Positions 27,573 through 35,963 of a stretch of DNA of 64,000 nucleotides are shown piece by piece. How positions within the stretch are numbered: the first letter of the stretch is position 1; each line of letters starts with the position of its first letter. The translations under genes were made by a program, and so were the position numbers. A model generated the notes under the pieces. It saw only the letters and a list, made by a program, of their open reading frames with translations, was not told the origin of the DNA and did no database searches. The DNA is from Mycobacterium barrassiae (GTDB lineage Bacteria; Actinomycetota; Actinomycetes; Mycobacteriales; Mycobacteriaceae): assembly GCF_025822765.1 (NCBI RefSeq), contig NZ_JACKUK010000023.1, positions 329,535 to 393,534 on the forward strand, read 5' to 3'.

Positions 27573-30064
27573 GCACGCTCGTCGACCACCTGCGCGGCCA
27601 CGGTGAACGCATCGCGGTGCTCACCGACACCGCGCAACTGACGTACCTTCAGCTCGCAGAGCGCGTTGCGGAGGCGGCCGGTGTGCTCCGCGGTGCGCGT
27701 CGCCTCGTACTTCTCGAAACCCGCAATGACATACCGACGTTGGTGCATTATCTGGGCGCGCTGGCGGCCGGCCATGTCGTGTTACCGGTCGATGCGCGTC
27801 GTGATCACGCCGCCATCGACGCGACGTACTCTCCCGACATCGTCATCGACGACCACGGTATCCATCACCGCAATCATGACCAGCGTCCACTGCACGACGA
27901 TCTCGCGCTGCTGCTGTCCACCTCGGGCACTACGGGCTCACCGAAGTTGGTGCGGCTGTCGAAGCAGAATCTCGTCGCCAACGCCACCGTCATCGCCGAA
28001 TACCTCGGTATCCGCGAAACCGACAGGGCGGCAACGACGCTGCCGATGTCGTACTGCTACGGCCTGTCGGTGATTCACAGCCACCTGCTCGTCGGCGCGA
28101 GTCTGATCCTCACCGACCGATCTGTGGTCGACGAGGAGTTCTGGGAGCTTTTCCGCCGACACCGCGGGACCTCGTTCGCGGGCGTGCCCTACACCTTCGA
28201 GCTGCTGGAGAGCGTCGGTTTCGACGCTGCTGACCTGCCCCACCTTCGGTACGTGACACAGGCCGGAGGCAGAATGCCGCCCGAGCGGGTGCGCAGATTC
28301 GCCGAACTCGCGCGCGACGCGGATTTCGAGCTGTTCGTGATGTATGGCGCTACCGAGGCGACCGCCCGAATGTCCTATCTGCCACCTGAACTCGCGCTGT
28401 CCCGACCGAATTCGATCGGCCGCCCGATCCGGGACGGATCATTCACGATCGAACCAGTGGACGATTGGGCCGACGACGACACCGGCGAGCTCGTCTACCG
28501 CGGCCCCAACGTGATGATGGGCTACGCACACGGACCAGACGACCTGAAACTCGGAAAGACGGTGGAGACGCTGCGCACCGGCGACATCGCACGACGCGGC
28601 CCCGACGGACTGTACGAGATCGTGGGCCGCAACAACCGGTTCGTCAAAATGTACGGCCTGCGTATCGATCTGGGACAGGTCGAGGCCGCGTTGCGCGCCG
28701 ACGGCATGCCCGCCTTCTGCACCAACGATGACGACCTGATCCTGGTCGCCGCCGCAGGACGGCATGACGACCGCGAAATCCAGCGGACTGCGGCCGAGGC
28801 CGCGGGGGTGCCGGCGGGCGCCGTGCGCGCCGTCGCCGTCGACGAACTGCCACTGTTGCCCTCAGGCAAACCGGACTACGAGACCGTGCGCCGGCTCACG
28901 CGGAGGACCGAGCAGCTCCAGGCCACGGATCTGCGCGGGTTGTTCGCAGACGTGCTGCAGATCGAGCCCGTCGCAATCGATCCCGATGCGAGCTTCATCG
29001 ACCTCGGCGGTAACTCTCTGTCGTACGTCATGATGACGGTGCGGCTGGAGCGAGCGATCGGTCAGCTGCCGCCCGAGTGGCAGCGCATGCCCATCCGGGA
29101 ACTCGAGACCATCTCCAAGCCGCCGCGCCGCGGCTGGCTAGCGACCCTGGAGACCAGTGTCGCGCTTCGCGCGGCGGCGATCGTGCTCATCGTCGGGACC
29201 CACGCCGAGCTGTTCGAACTGTGGGGTGGCGCGCATCTGCTGCTGGGAATCGCCGGATACAACTTCGGCCGCTTCTGCCTCACGCCCGCGCCGCGCAACG
29301 ACCGCGTGCGCCATCTGGGCAACACCATCGCGTGGATCGCGGCGCCGTCGGTGTTGTGGGTCATGATCGCGCTGCTGCTGACCGACCACTACACGTGGAC
29401 AAATCTGTTGCTGGCCAACAAGTTCCTCGGTCCACACGACAGTATGACCGCGGGCCGACTGTGGTTCGTCGAGGTACTGGTGTGGACGCTGATCCTGCTG
29501 ACCCTGGTGTTCTGGCTGCCGATGATGGATCGGCTCGAACGCCGCCTCCCCTTCACCGTCGCTGTCGTGTTCCTCGTCATCGGTCTGGCGCTGCGGTACG
29601 ACATCCTCGGCCTGGACCTGGGGCGCGATGCGTGGTTCACCATGCTGGCGTTCTGGTTCTTCGCAATCGGGTGGGCAGCGTCGAAGGCGACGACGACACT
29701 GCAGCGGGTCGCGGTGTCGGTCGTGCTGATCGTCAGCCTGCACGGCTATTTCGGCAACACCCTGCGCGAGCTGATGGTGATGGGCGGTCTGCTGCTGGTC
29801 ATCTGGTTGCCGACGATCCGGTGCCCATCGGTGTTGACGGTCGCGACCGGCGTGCTGGCGGAGGCGTCGCTGTACACGTATCTGGTCCACTATCAGGTCT
29901 ATGCGTTGTTCGACGGCCATCCCGCGCTCGGCGTACTCGCATCCCTGGCCGTGGGTGTGCTGCTGACGTATTTGGTGACGGTGCTGCGCCGACGGCTTCG
30001 CGGACGGTTCGGTTCGCTCAGCTCCGATGCGTCGCGCCGCGGCACGGCAGTCAGCCAGACCTGA
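27569..30064 (+). CDS. Adenylation-carrier-acyltransferase-3 fusion protein
   Basis: An 831-residue three-part protein. Residues 10-445 are an NRPS-type adenylation domain with STSGTTGSPK (A3), YGATEATARMSY (A5), TGDIARRGPDGLYE (A7) and the catalytic Lys434 in LPSGKPDYE (A10). Residues 452-510 are a carrier domain with the phosphopantetheine Ser483 in DLGGNSLSY. From about 525 on there are ten or so hydrophobic segments of an acyltransferase-3 domain that starts with the R-x10-H pair (Arg534, His545). It should activate an acid, load it on the carrier and transfer it at the membrane to a lipid, glycan or small molecule. ATG overlaps the iron-transporter ATPase stop (ATGA), so it shares the iron operon. 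Substrate unknown. Confidence 0.88.
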   Translation: MSTLVDHLRGHGERIAVLTDTAQLTYLQLAERVAEAAGVLRGARRLVLLETRNDIPTLVHYLGALAAGHVVLPVDARRDHAAIDATYSPDIVIDDHGIHHRNHDQRPLHDDLALLLSTSGTTGSPKLVRLSKQNLVANATVIAEYLGIRETDRAATTLPMSYCYGLSVIHSHLLVGASLILTDRSVVDEEFWELFRRHRGTSFAGVPYTFELLESVGFDAADLPHLRYVTQAGGRMPPERVRRFAELARDADFELFVMYGATEATARMSYLPPELALSRPNSIGRPIRDGSFTIEPVDDWADDDTGELVYRGPNVMMGYAHGPDDLKLGKTVETLRTGDIARRGPDGLYEIVGRNNRFVKMYGLRIDLGQVEAALRADGMPAFCTNDDDLILVAAAGRHDDREIQRTAAEAAGVPAGAVRAVAVDELPLLPSGKPDYETVRRLTRRTEQLQATDLRGLFADVLQIEPVAIDPDASFIDLGGNSLSYVMMTVRLERAIGQLPPEWQRMPIRELETISKPPRRGWLATLETSVALRAAAIVLIVGTHAELFELWGGAHLLLGIAGYNFGRFCLTPAPRNDRVRHLGNTIAWIAAPSVLWVMIALLLTDHYTWTNLLLANKFLGPHDSMTAGRLWFVEVLVWTLILLTLVFWLPMMDRLERRLPFTVAVVFLVIGLALRYDILGLDLGRDAWFTMLAFWFFAIGWAASKATTTLQRVAVSVVLIVSLHGYFGNTLRELMVMGGLLLVIWLPTIRCPSVLTVATGVLAEASLYTYLVHYQVYALFDGHPALGVLASLAVGVLLTYLVTVLRRRLRGRFGSLSSDASRRGTAVSQT

Positions 30065-30080
30065 CACCTCCTGGTGCCGC

Positions 30081-30884
30081 TCAGTCGCGTTCGGCGATGA
30101 GACCTTCCTGCGCCAGTGTCGCAGCGATGACTCCGTCGGCACGGATCAGGCTGCCTGTGACGACGCCACGTCCTCGCGCGGCGGCCGGTGAGGTTGTCTC
30201 CAGCAGGTTCCACTCGTCGGCGCGCACAGGACGGTGAAACCAGATCGACGAGTCCGTGGTGCCACTGCGGTGCGTACGCGCTCTCATCGAGTGGCCGTGC
30301 ACCTGCAGCGCAGGATCGATCATGTACACGTCGGTGACGTACGTCGCGACCAGGGTGTGCATCAGCGGGTCGTCAGGAAGCGCAGCCGTTGTCCGCCACC
30401 AGAATCGGCGGACGAAGTCCTGCCCTGTCTCTTCATCGGCGATCCTGATGTCCAGTTCGTCCAGCGGCATCGACGGCGCCGGACCCGCCGGGCCGGTCCG
30501 CGCAAGGCCGTCAGGGTCATGCGGCATCACCGAGCGTGAGCCGTGCTCAGGGCCCGGCAGCTCGACGGCGAACGACACCGTCGCCGTGGTCAACAGCCGA
30601 TCGCCCTGCCTGGCGTCGACCCGGCGTGCTGCTGCGGTCCGGCCGTCGAAAACCTTTGTCACCGTGTACTCGACGGGATCGCCGGCTTCGCCGCCGCGCA
30701 GGAACTGCAGGTGCATGTTGGTGGGCATGCGGTCGGCGTCGACGGTCCGGCACGCCGCGGCCAGGCTCTGCGCGGTGAACTGACCACCGTACGAACGCTT
30801 TCCCTCCGGGCCACTCGCCGCGCCGATCCAGGTGTCCTCGGCGTCGCCGGGCTGCAGGTCGAGCAGCGCCAGCAGCGTGCTCAT
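30081..30884 (-). CDS. Acyl-CoA thioesterase II (TesB-like)
   Basis: A 267-residue double-hotdog thioesterase hydrolysing acyl-CoA to free acid and CoA. Family segments: RSYGGQFTAQSLAAACRTV (substrate-helix start), HLQFLRGGEAGDPVEY, and in the second half HSMRARTHRSGTTDSSIWFHRPVRADEWNLLE. ATG 30884 (MSTLLALLDLQPG) overlaps the CoA-transferase stop by 4 bp (ATGA), so the two form a coupled pair. It ends 16 bp from the convergent acyltransferase fusion. Confidence 0.93.
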   Translation of the reverse strand: MSTLLALLDLQPGDAEDTWIGAASGPEGKRSYGGQFTAQSLAAACRTVDADRMPTNMHLQFLRGGEAGDPVEYTVTKVFDGRTAAARRVDARQGDRLLTTATVSFAVELPGPEHGSRSVMPHDPDGLARTGPAGPAPSMPLDELDIRIADEETGQDFVRRFWWRTTAALPDDPLMHTLVATYVTDVYMIDPALQVHGHSMRARTHRSGTTDSSIWFHRPVRADEWNLLETTSPAAARGRGVVTGSLIRADGVIAATLAQEGLIAERD

Positions 30885-32080
30885 TTCACGGTGCCCGCGT
30901 CGGTCAGGTGTGCAATGTCGGCCTGGCTCAACCCGAGCCACTCCTCGAGCACCGCCACGGTGTCGTCACCCAGTGCCGGTGCGGCCACGGCAGGCGGATA
31001 GACGCCGCCGATCGCCATGGGCAGTCCCGGTGCCAGGTACTCACCGATGCGCGGCTGGTCGAGCGGGGTGAACAAAGCATTGGCTGTCACCCGCTCGCCG
31101 CGCGCCGCCTCGGCGAATGTACGGTACCGCTCCCACAGGACGGAGCTCGCCGATAAGGCGTCGGTGATCTCCTCCGCGGTGTGCTGCGAGAACCACTCGT
31201 TGAAGAGCCCGAACAACGCATCGCGATGCTCGTATCGATGTCCCTCGTCGGTGAAGTCTGCACCGAGCGTCTCTGCAAGCGCGGCAACGGCTTTGGCCGT
31301 CCCAGTGATCTCGGTCAGATCGCGGAAATGCCTGCCCGTGAGTGCGACGATCATAAAGGCGGCGCCGTCGCTGCTGGTGAAGTCCTGCCCGTACTGGCCG
31401 TACACCGAGTTGCCGATGCGTTGACGTTCGGTGCCGTTGATCATCGCCTCGGTGAAGAAGCTGAGATTGCCTGCCGTCGCGAGCGCGACGTTCTCGAGCG
31501 GAATGCTGATCCGCTGCCCCTGCCCCGTCGCATCGCGGTGCCGCAGCGCGGTTGTGACGGCCAGCGCCGTGTAGATCCCACAGGTGACATCCCATGCGGG
31601 CAGTACGTGATTGACCGGGGTGGCGAGTTCCGGCGGACCGGTCACCAACGGAAAGCCGATCGACGCGTTGACCGTGTAGTCGACGCCCGTGCCGCCGTCC
31701 GCTCGGCCGGACACCTCGACGTGGATCAGGTCCGGGCGCCGCTGCGTGAGGGTCTCGTAGGAGTGCCATTGCCGCCCTGCGACATTGGTGATCAGCACGC
31801 CGCTGTCCGCGATCAGTCGCTGCACCAGCTCCTGACCCTCGGGCGAGCGCATATCGGCGGCGACCGAGCGTTTGCCCTTGTTGAGCCCCGCCCAGTAGAT
31901 GCTCTCGCCGTCGGCGGTCAGCGGCCAGCGGTGGTAGTCCGCCGCTCCGCCGATCGGATCGACACGAATCACCTCAGCGCCGAGCTGGGCCAGCGTCATC
32001 CCGGCCAGCGGCACCGCGACGAAACTGGAGATCTCGACGATGCGCACTCCGGCCAGCGGCCGGGTCGGGTCCGAATTCAC
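30881..32080 (-). CDS. Class III CoA-transferase family protein
   Basis: A 399-residue CaiB/BaiF/Frc-type enzyme that moves CoA between carboxylic acids or isomerises a CoA ester within the molecule. The catalytic aspartate is Asp163 in PAWDVTCG, and the N-terminal stretch LAGVRIVEISSFVAVPLAGM and LNKGKRSVAADM are characteristic. The sequence recalls 2-methylfumaryl-CoA isomerase-like actinobacterial proteins, a weak resemblance from memory. Coupled to TesB and downstream of a fused alpha-ketoacid dehydrogenase E1, which makes a short-chain acid or branched-keto-acid route plausible. Confidence 0.9.
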   Translation of the reverse strand: MNSDPTRPLAGVRIVEISSFVAVPLAGMTLAQLGAEVIRVDPIGGAADYHRWPLTADGESIYWAGLNKGKRSVAADMRSPEGQELVQRLIADSGVLITNVAGRQWHSYETLTQRRPDLIHVEVSGRADGGTGVDYTVNASIGFPLVTGPPELATPVNHVLPAWDVTCGIYTALAVTTALRHRDATGQGQRISIPLENVALATAGNLSFFTEAMINGTERQRIGNSVYGQYGQDFTSSDGAAFMIVALTGRHFRDLTEITGTAKAVAALAETLGADFTDEGHRYEHRDALFGLFNEWFSQHTAEEITDALSASSVLWERYRTFAEAARGERVTANALFTPLDQPRIGEYLAPGLPMAIGGVYPPAVAAPALGDDTVAVLEEWLGLSQADIAHLTDAGTVK

Positions 32081-32114
32081 CCGGTCAAGTTATCAAGGGC
32101 CGACGCACACCCCG

Positions 32115-32170
32115 CGAGACTGTTCCCAGATCGCGATTTGACGTCGAATCGCGATCTGGCTGCAGTCTCG
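32115..32170. repeat. 56-bp near-perfect palindrome (hairpin/terminator or dispersed repeat)
   Basis: Outer arms CGAGACTG (32115-32122) and CAGTCTCG (32163-32170), a 3x3 internal loop, inner arms CCAGATCGCGATT (32126-32138) and AATCGCGATCTGG (32147-32159), and a centre TGACGTCG that contains GACGTC. Only the internal loop and one central pair are imperfect. It lies between the E1 gene and the CoA-transferase gene on the minus strand and probably ends or attenuates E1 transcription. Its two-part arms resemble the 53-bp element at 15468. Confidence 0.7.
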
Positions 32171-32193
32171 GCGCAGCTGGGGGGAGAGACCCA

Positions 32194-34362
32194 TCAGGAG
32201 CGCACCAGTTTTATCGCGGCCGCCTCGACCGTCTCCTCCGACAGCAGGACCTGCAGTGCTGCGTCGCCGAGCGGGATGAAGCTGTCCTTGCTCGCGACGC
32301 GATCGAGCCGCCCCGCAAAACCGTGCTTCACCAGCGTGGCCAGCACACCCTCGCCCACGCCGCCGGTCTCGCGCGTCTCGTCGACGATGAGCACCCGCCC
32401 GCTGACCTCGGCCTCCCGCAGCATGTCCTCGACCGGCAGCGGCGCCAACCACCTCAGGTCGACGACGCGCACATCGATGTGAAGCGACGCCAGCCTGCGC
32501 GCGACCCGCAGGCTCATTCGAAGGCCGTTGCCGAACGTCAGGATCGTCAGATCGGTGCCCTCGCCGTACGTCCGCGCCCGCCCCACCGCGATGCCCGACT
32601 CTGGGTACGGTGCGAGCCAACCGCCGTCGTTGTCGTCGTGCAGATCCCGCGTGTGGTAGAGCGCGATCGGCTCCAGGAAGATGCACACCGCGCCCGCGTC
32701 TCGCGCCGCGGCAACGCACGTGTGCAGCATTCCAGCGGCGTCATCCGGACGCGCGGGCGATGCGATGACGACGCCGGGGATGTCGCGCATCGCCGCGATG
32801 GAGTTGTCGTTGTGAAAGTGGCCGCCGAAGCCCTTCTGGTACCCGTAGGCGGCCACCCGGACGACCATCGGGTTGCGGTACTGCCGGTTGGAGAAGAACT
32901 GCAGTGTCGCCGCCTCGCCGCGGATCTGGTCGGCCGCGTTGTGGAAGTAAGCGAGATACTGGATTTCAGGAATCGGCAGCAGTCCCGACACGCCGGCCCC
33001 GAGTGCCAACCCCAGGATCGACTGTTCATCGAGCAACGTGTCGAACACCCGCGCCGAACTGGTCGCCGCCTGCAGTCCACGCGTCACGCCGTACACGCCA
33101 CCCTTGCGGGCGACGTCCTCTCCGAAGATCATCGCCTCTGGATACCGGTCCAGAATGTCGTGCAGCGCACGGTTGATCGCGGCCGCGAGGGTGATCGGCG
33201 CATCCGCGTCGCCGGCCCTGACAGAGGCGACCAGTGATACGGGAGCGGCCGCCACCACTTCATCGTGCGCGGTTCGCAGCGGCTCCATCACCGCTTGGGC
33301 GCTGTCCAATTGAGGCAGTCCGCTGACCTCATCGGCCATCTCGATGACCTTGGCGCGCATCGCTTCATAGCGCTCCAGAGCTGCCCCAGGTGTCAACACA
33401 CCGCGCTCGATCAACAGTTGCGCGGTGCACACCACCGGATCGCGGCCGTAGGACGCGGCGATCTCCTCGGCACTGCGATACGCCGGCTCGTAGTCCGATC
33501 CGGCGTGGCCCATCAGCCGTACCGTCCGCAGATGTAGGAACGCAGGACGCCGACGGGTCCTTACCCACTCGGCAGCCGCGGTCGCCGCATCGAAGCTCGC
33601 AGCGACGTCCGATCCGTCGGCCGAGAAATACGCCAAACCGTCACGGCTGCCGAACATCTGCTCGATCCAGCCACGGGGTGTGGGCACACTGATGCCTATC
33701 CCGTTGTCCTCACAGACGAACAGCAGCGGCATCGGCACGCCCTGATACGCGGCGTGCAGTGCGGCGTTGACCGCGCCGACAGCGGTGGAATGGTTCGCCG
33801 ACGCGTCGCCGAAGCTGCACACCGTGATCGCGTCCTCCGGCCATGCGCATGTCACCCCGAGCTTCTTGGCGCGGGCTATGGAGAACGCGACACCGAGCGC
33901 CCTCGGAAGGTGCGACGCGATGGTCGACGTCTGCGGAATGACGTGCAGGTCATGGCGTCCGAACACTTTGTGGCGTCCACCCGCGATCGGTTCATCGGTC
34001 GCCGCGACCAATCCGAGCAGCACATCCCTCAGCCCGTCGAGACCGGCGCGCGCCAGAAAGAATGCTCCGGACCGATAGTGCAGCAGCGCGGGATCGGTTG
34101 GCCGTAACGCCGCCGCCACCGCGGAATTGCCTTCGTGGCCGGACGATCCGATGGTGTAGTAGCCCTTGCCCTGCGCTCGCAGGTATCGTGCGGCGAGATC
34201 GAGATGACGACTGCCCAGCGCGGCGTCGAACAGCGCCAGGCTTGCGCGCACCGTCAGCGACGACCCGTCCCGGACGGGTAGCTCATCTCCCGGCCGCTCG
34301 TGCGCCGACTCGCTCATCCCCGAGATCGTCGCGGTGAAATATTCGTCGATGGGTTCGGCCAC
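32194..34362 (-). CDS. Thiamin-diphosphate alpha-ketoacid dehydrogenase E1, alpha and beta fused
   Basis: A 722-residue fusion of both subunits of a branched-chain/pyruvate-type E1. The alpha half (about 40-370) holds the ThDP site CSFGDASANHSTAVGAVNAA and VCEDNGIGISVPTP; the beta half (about 400-722) holds FGEDVARKGGVYGVT, TLLDEQSILGLALGAG and VRVAAYGYQKGFGGHFHND. Decarboxylates a 2-oxo acid and passes the acyl group to a lipoyl E2. No E2 or E3 gene is next to it, so it may use partners from elsewhere or work as a stand-alone decarboxylase. A long palindrome lies just after its stop. ATG 34362 is used; MSESAHERPG 15 codons in is an alternative. Confidence 0.9.
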   Translation of the reverse strand: MAEPIDEYFTATISGMSESAHERPGDELPVRDGSSLTVRASLALFDAALGSRHLDLAARYLRAQGKGYYTIGSSGHEGNSAVAAALRPTDPALLHYRSGAFFLARAGLDGLRDVLLGLVAATDEPIAGGRHKVFGRHDLHVIPQTSTIASHLPRALGVAFSIARAKKLGVTCAWPEDAITVCSFGDASANHSTAVGAVNAALHAAYQGVPMPLLFVCEDNGIGISVPTPRGWIEQMFGSRDGLAYFSADGSDVAASFDAATAAAEWVRTRRRPAFLHLRTVRLMGHAGSDYEPAYRSAEEIAASYGRDPVVCTAQLLIERGVLTPGAALERYEAMRAKVIEMADEVSGLPQLDSAQAVMEPLRTAHDEVVAAAPVSLVASVRAGDADAPITLAAAINRALHDILDRYPEAMIFGEDVARKGGVYGVTRGLQAATSSARVFDTLLDEQSILGLALGAGVSGLLPIPEIQYLAYFHNAADQIRGEAATLQFFSNRQYRNPMVVRVAAYGYQKGFGGHFHNDNSIAAMRDIPGVVIASPARPDDAAGMLHTCVAAARDAGAVCIFLEPIALYHTRDLHDDNDGGWLAPYPESGIAVGRARTYGEGTDLTILTFGNGLRMSLRVARRLASLHIDVRVVDLRWLAPLPVEDMLREAEVSGRVLIVDETRETGGVGEGVLATLVKHGFAGRLDRVASKDSFIPLGDAALQVLLSEETVEAAAIKLVRS

Positions 34363-34374
34363 GTGTCTCCTGCG

Positions 34375-35301
34375 CTAAGGGCTTATTGTCTTGCGGGCCA
34401 ATGCATTACGGACGAAATTGACGATCTTCGCCGCATCGGCGTAGTCGTCGTCTTGATCCGGGTCGTAGATGGCCAAGCTTGCTCCCACGCAATGCGCAGG
34501 CGAACCGAACAGCGATACGACGAGATCGGTCAGCTGGTCCCACGTCAGTCCACCGGGCTCGTCGTCGACGTCGGGCAGCCCCTGGGACGGAAACTCGACC
34601 GGATCGAGCACATCGAGATCGATGTGCAACCACCATCGGTCGACAACACCGGCGAGTTCGGTGATCGCTTCGCGGCCTGCGGCCACAGGATCGTCGGCCA
34701 CCTCCGCGAGCGGTGCCACCCACACGCCACTGTCGGCGAGGGTGCCGACGTTGAACCGCCGTCTCCAGGCGTCGTCCCGGGGACCGAGCACGAACAGATG
34801 GTCGGGCTGCAGCGCGGGCAGCCGATCGCCCAGGCCCCCGGTCAGCAGCCGCCCGGTCAAGCCGAGCAGCAGGCCGATCTCGGTGTTGGCCGCCTCACCG
34901 TCCTCGGACACGTCGAGCGGCATGGTGTCCTCGTGTCCGTCGATGAAGACCAACCCGACGTCGCCGACGTGATCACGAAGGCCGGTCACGATCCCGAACA
35001 GCGACGAACAGTCGCCCCCGTAGACGAACGGGAACCGCCCCGCCGCGACCGCCTCTCCGACCCGGACGTTCAGCGCATCGGTCATCGCGAGCAGCGCGGG
35101 TTCGTTGATCAGGGTGGTCGATGCACCGCGCCGGGGATCCGGCTCGGGCAGTTCGAGGTGGTGGTCGACGACGTGGTGATGGTCGAACGCGTCGGCGAGC
35201 CCGGCATCATGCAGCACGAGTGCGGCCCTGGCCTGGTTGCCGGCACGGCCGTAGCCGTCGAATGGCACCCCGACCAGTTCGATATCGGGCATTCCCCTCA
35301 C
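34375..35301 (-). CDS. Arginase-family protein with GGDC variant
   Basis: A 308-residue ureohydrolase-fold protein. Metal motifs are FVYGGDCSSLFG, VFIDGHEDT (DxHxD kept) and LHIDLDVLDP (DxDxxDP kept). The usual GGDH is GGDC, so one His ligand is replaced by Cys, a variant also seen in other arginase-like proteins of actinobacteria. The GTG at 35301 overlaps the upstream stop as GTGA; an ATG at 35292 is an alternative. It lies between an unknown gene and the E1 gene, 12 bp apart, in one operon. Substrate uncertain: arginine, agmatine or another guanidino/amidino compound. Confidence 0.83.
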   Translation of the reverse strand: MRGMPDIELVGVPFDGYGRAGNQARAALVLHDAGLADAFDHHHVVDHHLELPEPDPRRGASTTLINEPALLAMTDALNVRVGEAVAAGRFPFVYGGDCSSLFGIVTGLRDHVGDVGLVFIDGHEDTMPLDVSEDGEAANTEIGLLLGLTGRLLTGGLGDRLPALQPDHLFVLGPRDDAWRRRFNVGTLADSGVWVAPLAEVADDPVAAGREAITELAGVVDRWWLHIDLDVLDPVEFPSQGLPDVDDEPGGLTWDQLTDLVVSLFGSPAHCVGASLAIYDPDQDDDYADAAKIVNFVRNALARKTISP

Positions 35302-35963
35302 CCCTCGATGATCAACGCACTGCCGTCGCGGCCGGTCAACAGGACTCCGCGGTCGCCGTCGATGACCACACCCCGAAGATACGTGGAATACGGTGTGGCG
35401 CCGTCGAAGATCTCATTCTTGATCTCTTCCGCGACGACCGAGCGACCGACGTCGTCGGTCCACCGATAGCCGTGCCGATACTCCGTTTCGCCCTGCCCCA
35501 GGTCCTCAGACGAATACTCGAGCTCGATGCCGTCGGGCTTGGCGATACCCAGCGCCGCCAGTACCGCGTCCGGTCCCGAGCCGTGCAGTGAGACACTGCG
35601 CGTCGTTTCCGGCCGCAGGCTGGCATCGTCGCCGTCGGTGAACCGCACCAGCCGCCAAGCGTCATCGACTCCGCGCAACACGATCCGCTCACCGCCGGGA
35701 GCGAGTTCGGCGAGCAACACGTCCGCGTCGACGCGCACCGCCGTCGCCGCGGAGACGTCGCCCAGGCCTGCGGCCCGGCGCTGCAATTCCAGGAGATCCC
35801 ACGGGCGTACGCCGTCGCTCAGCCCACCCTCGACCAGTCGGCGCACTGCTCCGGCGATCGCGCTGCGGATGACGCCGTCGTGGCAGCGCGCCGGTTGCTC
35901 GCCACGGTCCCGCATCTGCCGCAGCGATGCGACGACCTGCGAGGACAGTTCGACGGGGATCAC
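35298..35963 (-). CDS. Protein of unknown function
   Basis: A 221-residue soluble protein that I do not recognise. It is acidic, has no signal peptide or membrane segment, and has an N-terminal helical half (VVASLRQMRDRGEQPARCHD) and a beta-rich second half (SVSLHGSGPDAVLAALGI, GRSVVAEEIKNEIFDGA, GVVIDGDRGVLLTGRDG). GTG 35963 overlaps the HAD stop and its own TGA overlaps the arginase-like start, both as GTGA, so translation of all three is linked. Its conserved place between a phosphatase and a ureohydrolase is the only clue to a role. Confidence 0.7.
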   Translation of the reverse strand: MIPVELSSQVVASLRQMRDRGEQPARCHDGVIRSAIAGAVRRLVEGGLSDGVRPWDLLELQRRAAGLGDVSAATAVRVDADVLLAELAPGGERIVLRGVDDAWRLVRFTDGDDASLRPETTRSVSLHGSGPDAVLAALGIAKPDGIELEYSSEDLGQGETEYRHGYRWTDDVGRSVVAEEIKNEIFDGATPYSTYLRGVVIDGDRGVLLTGRDGSALIIEG

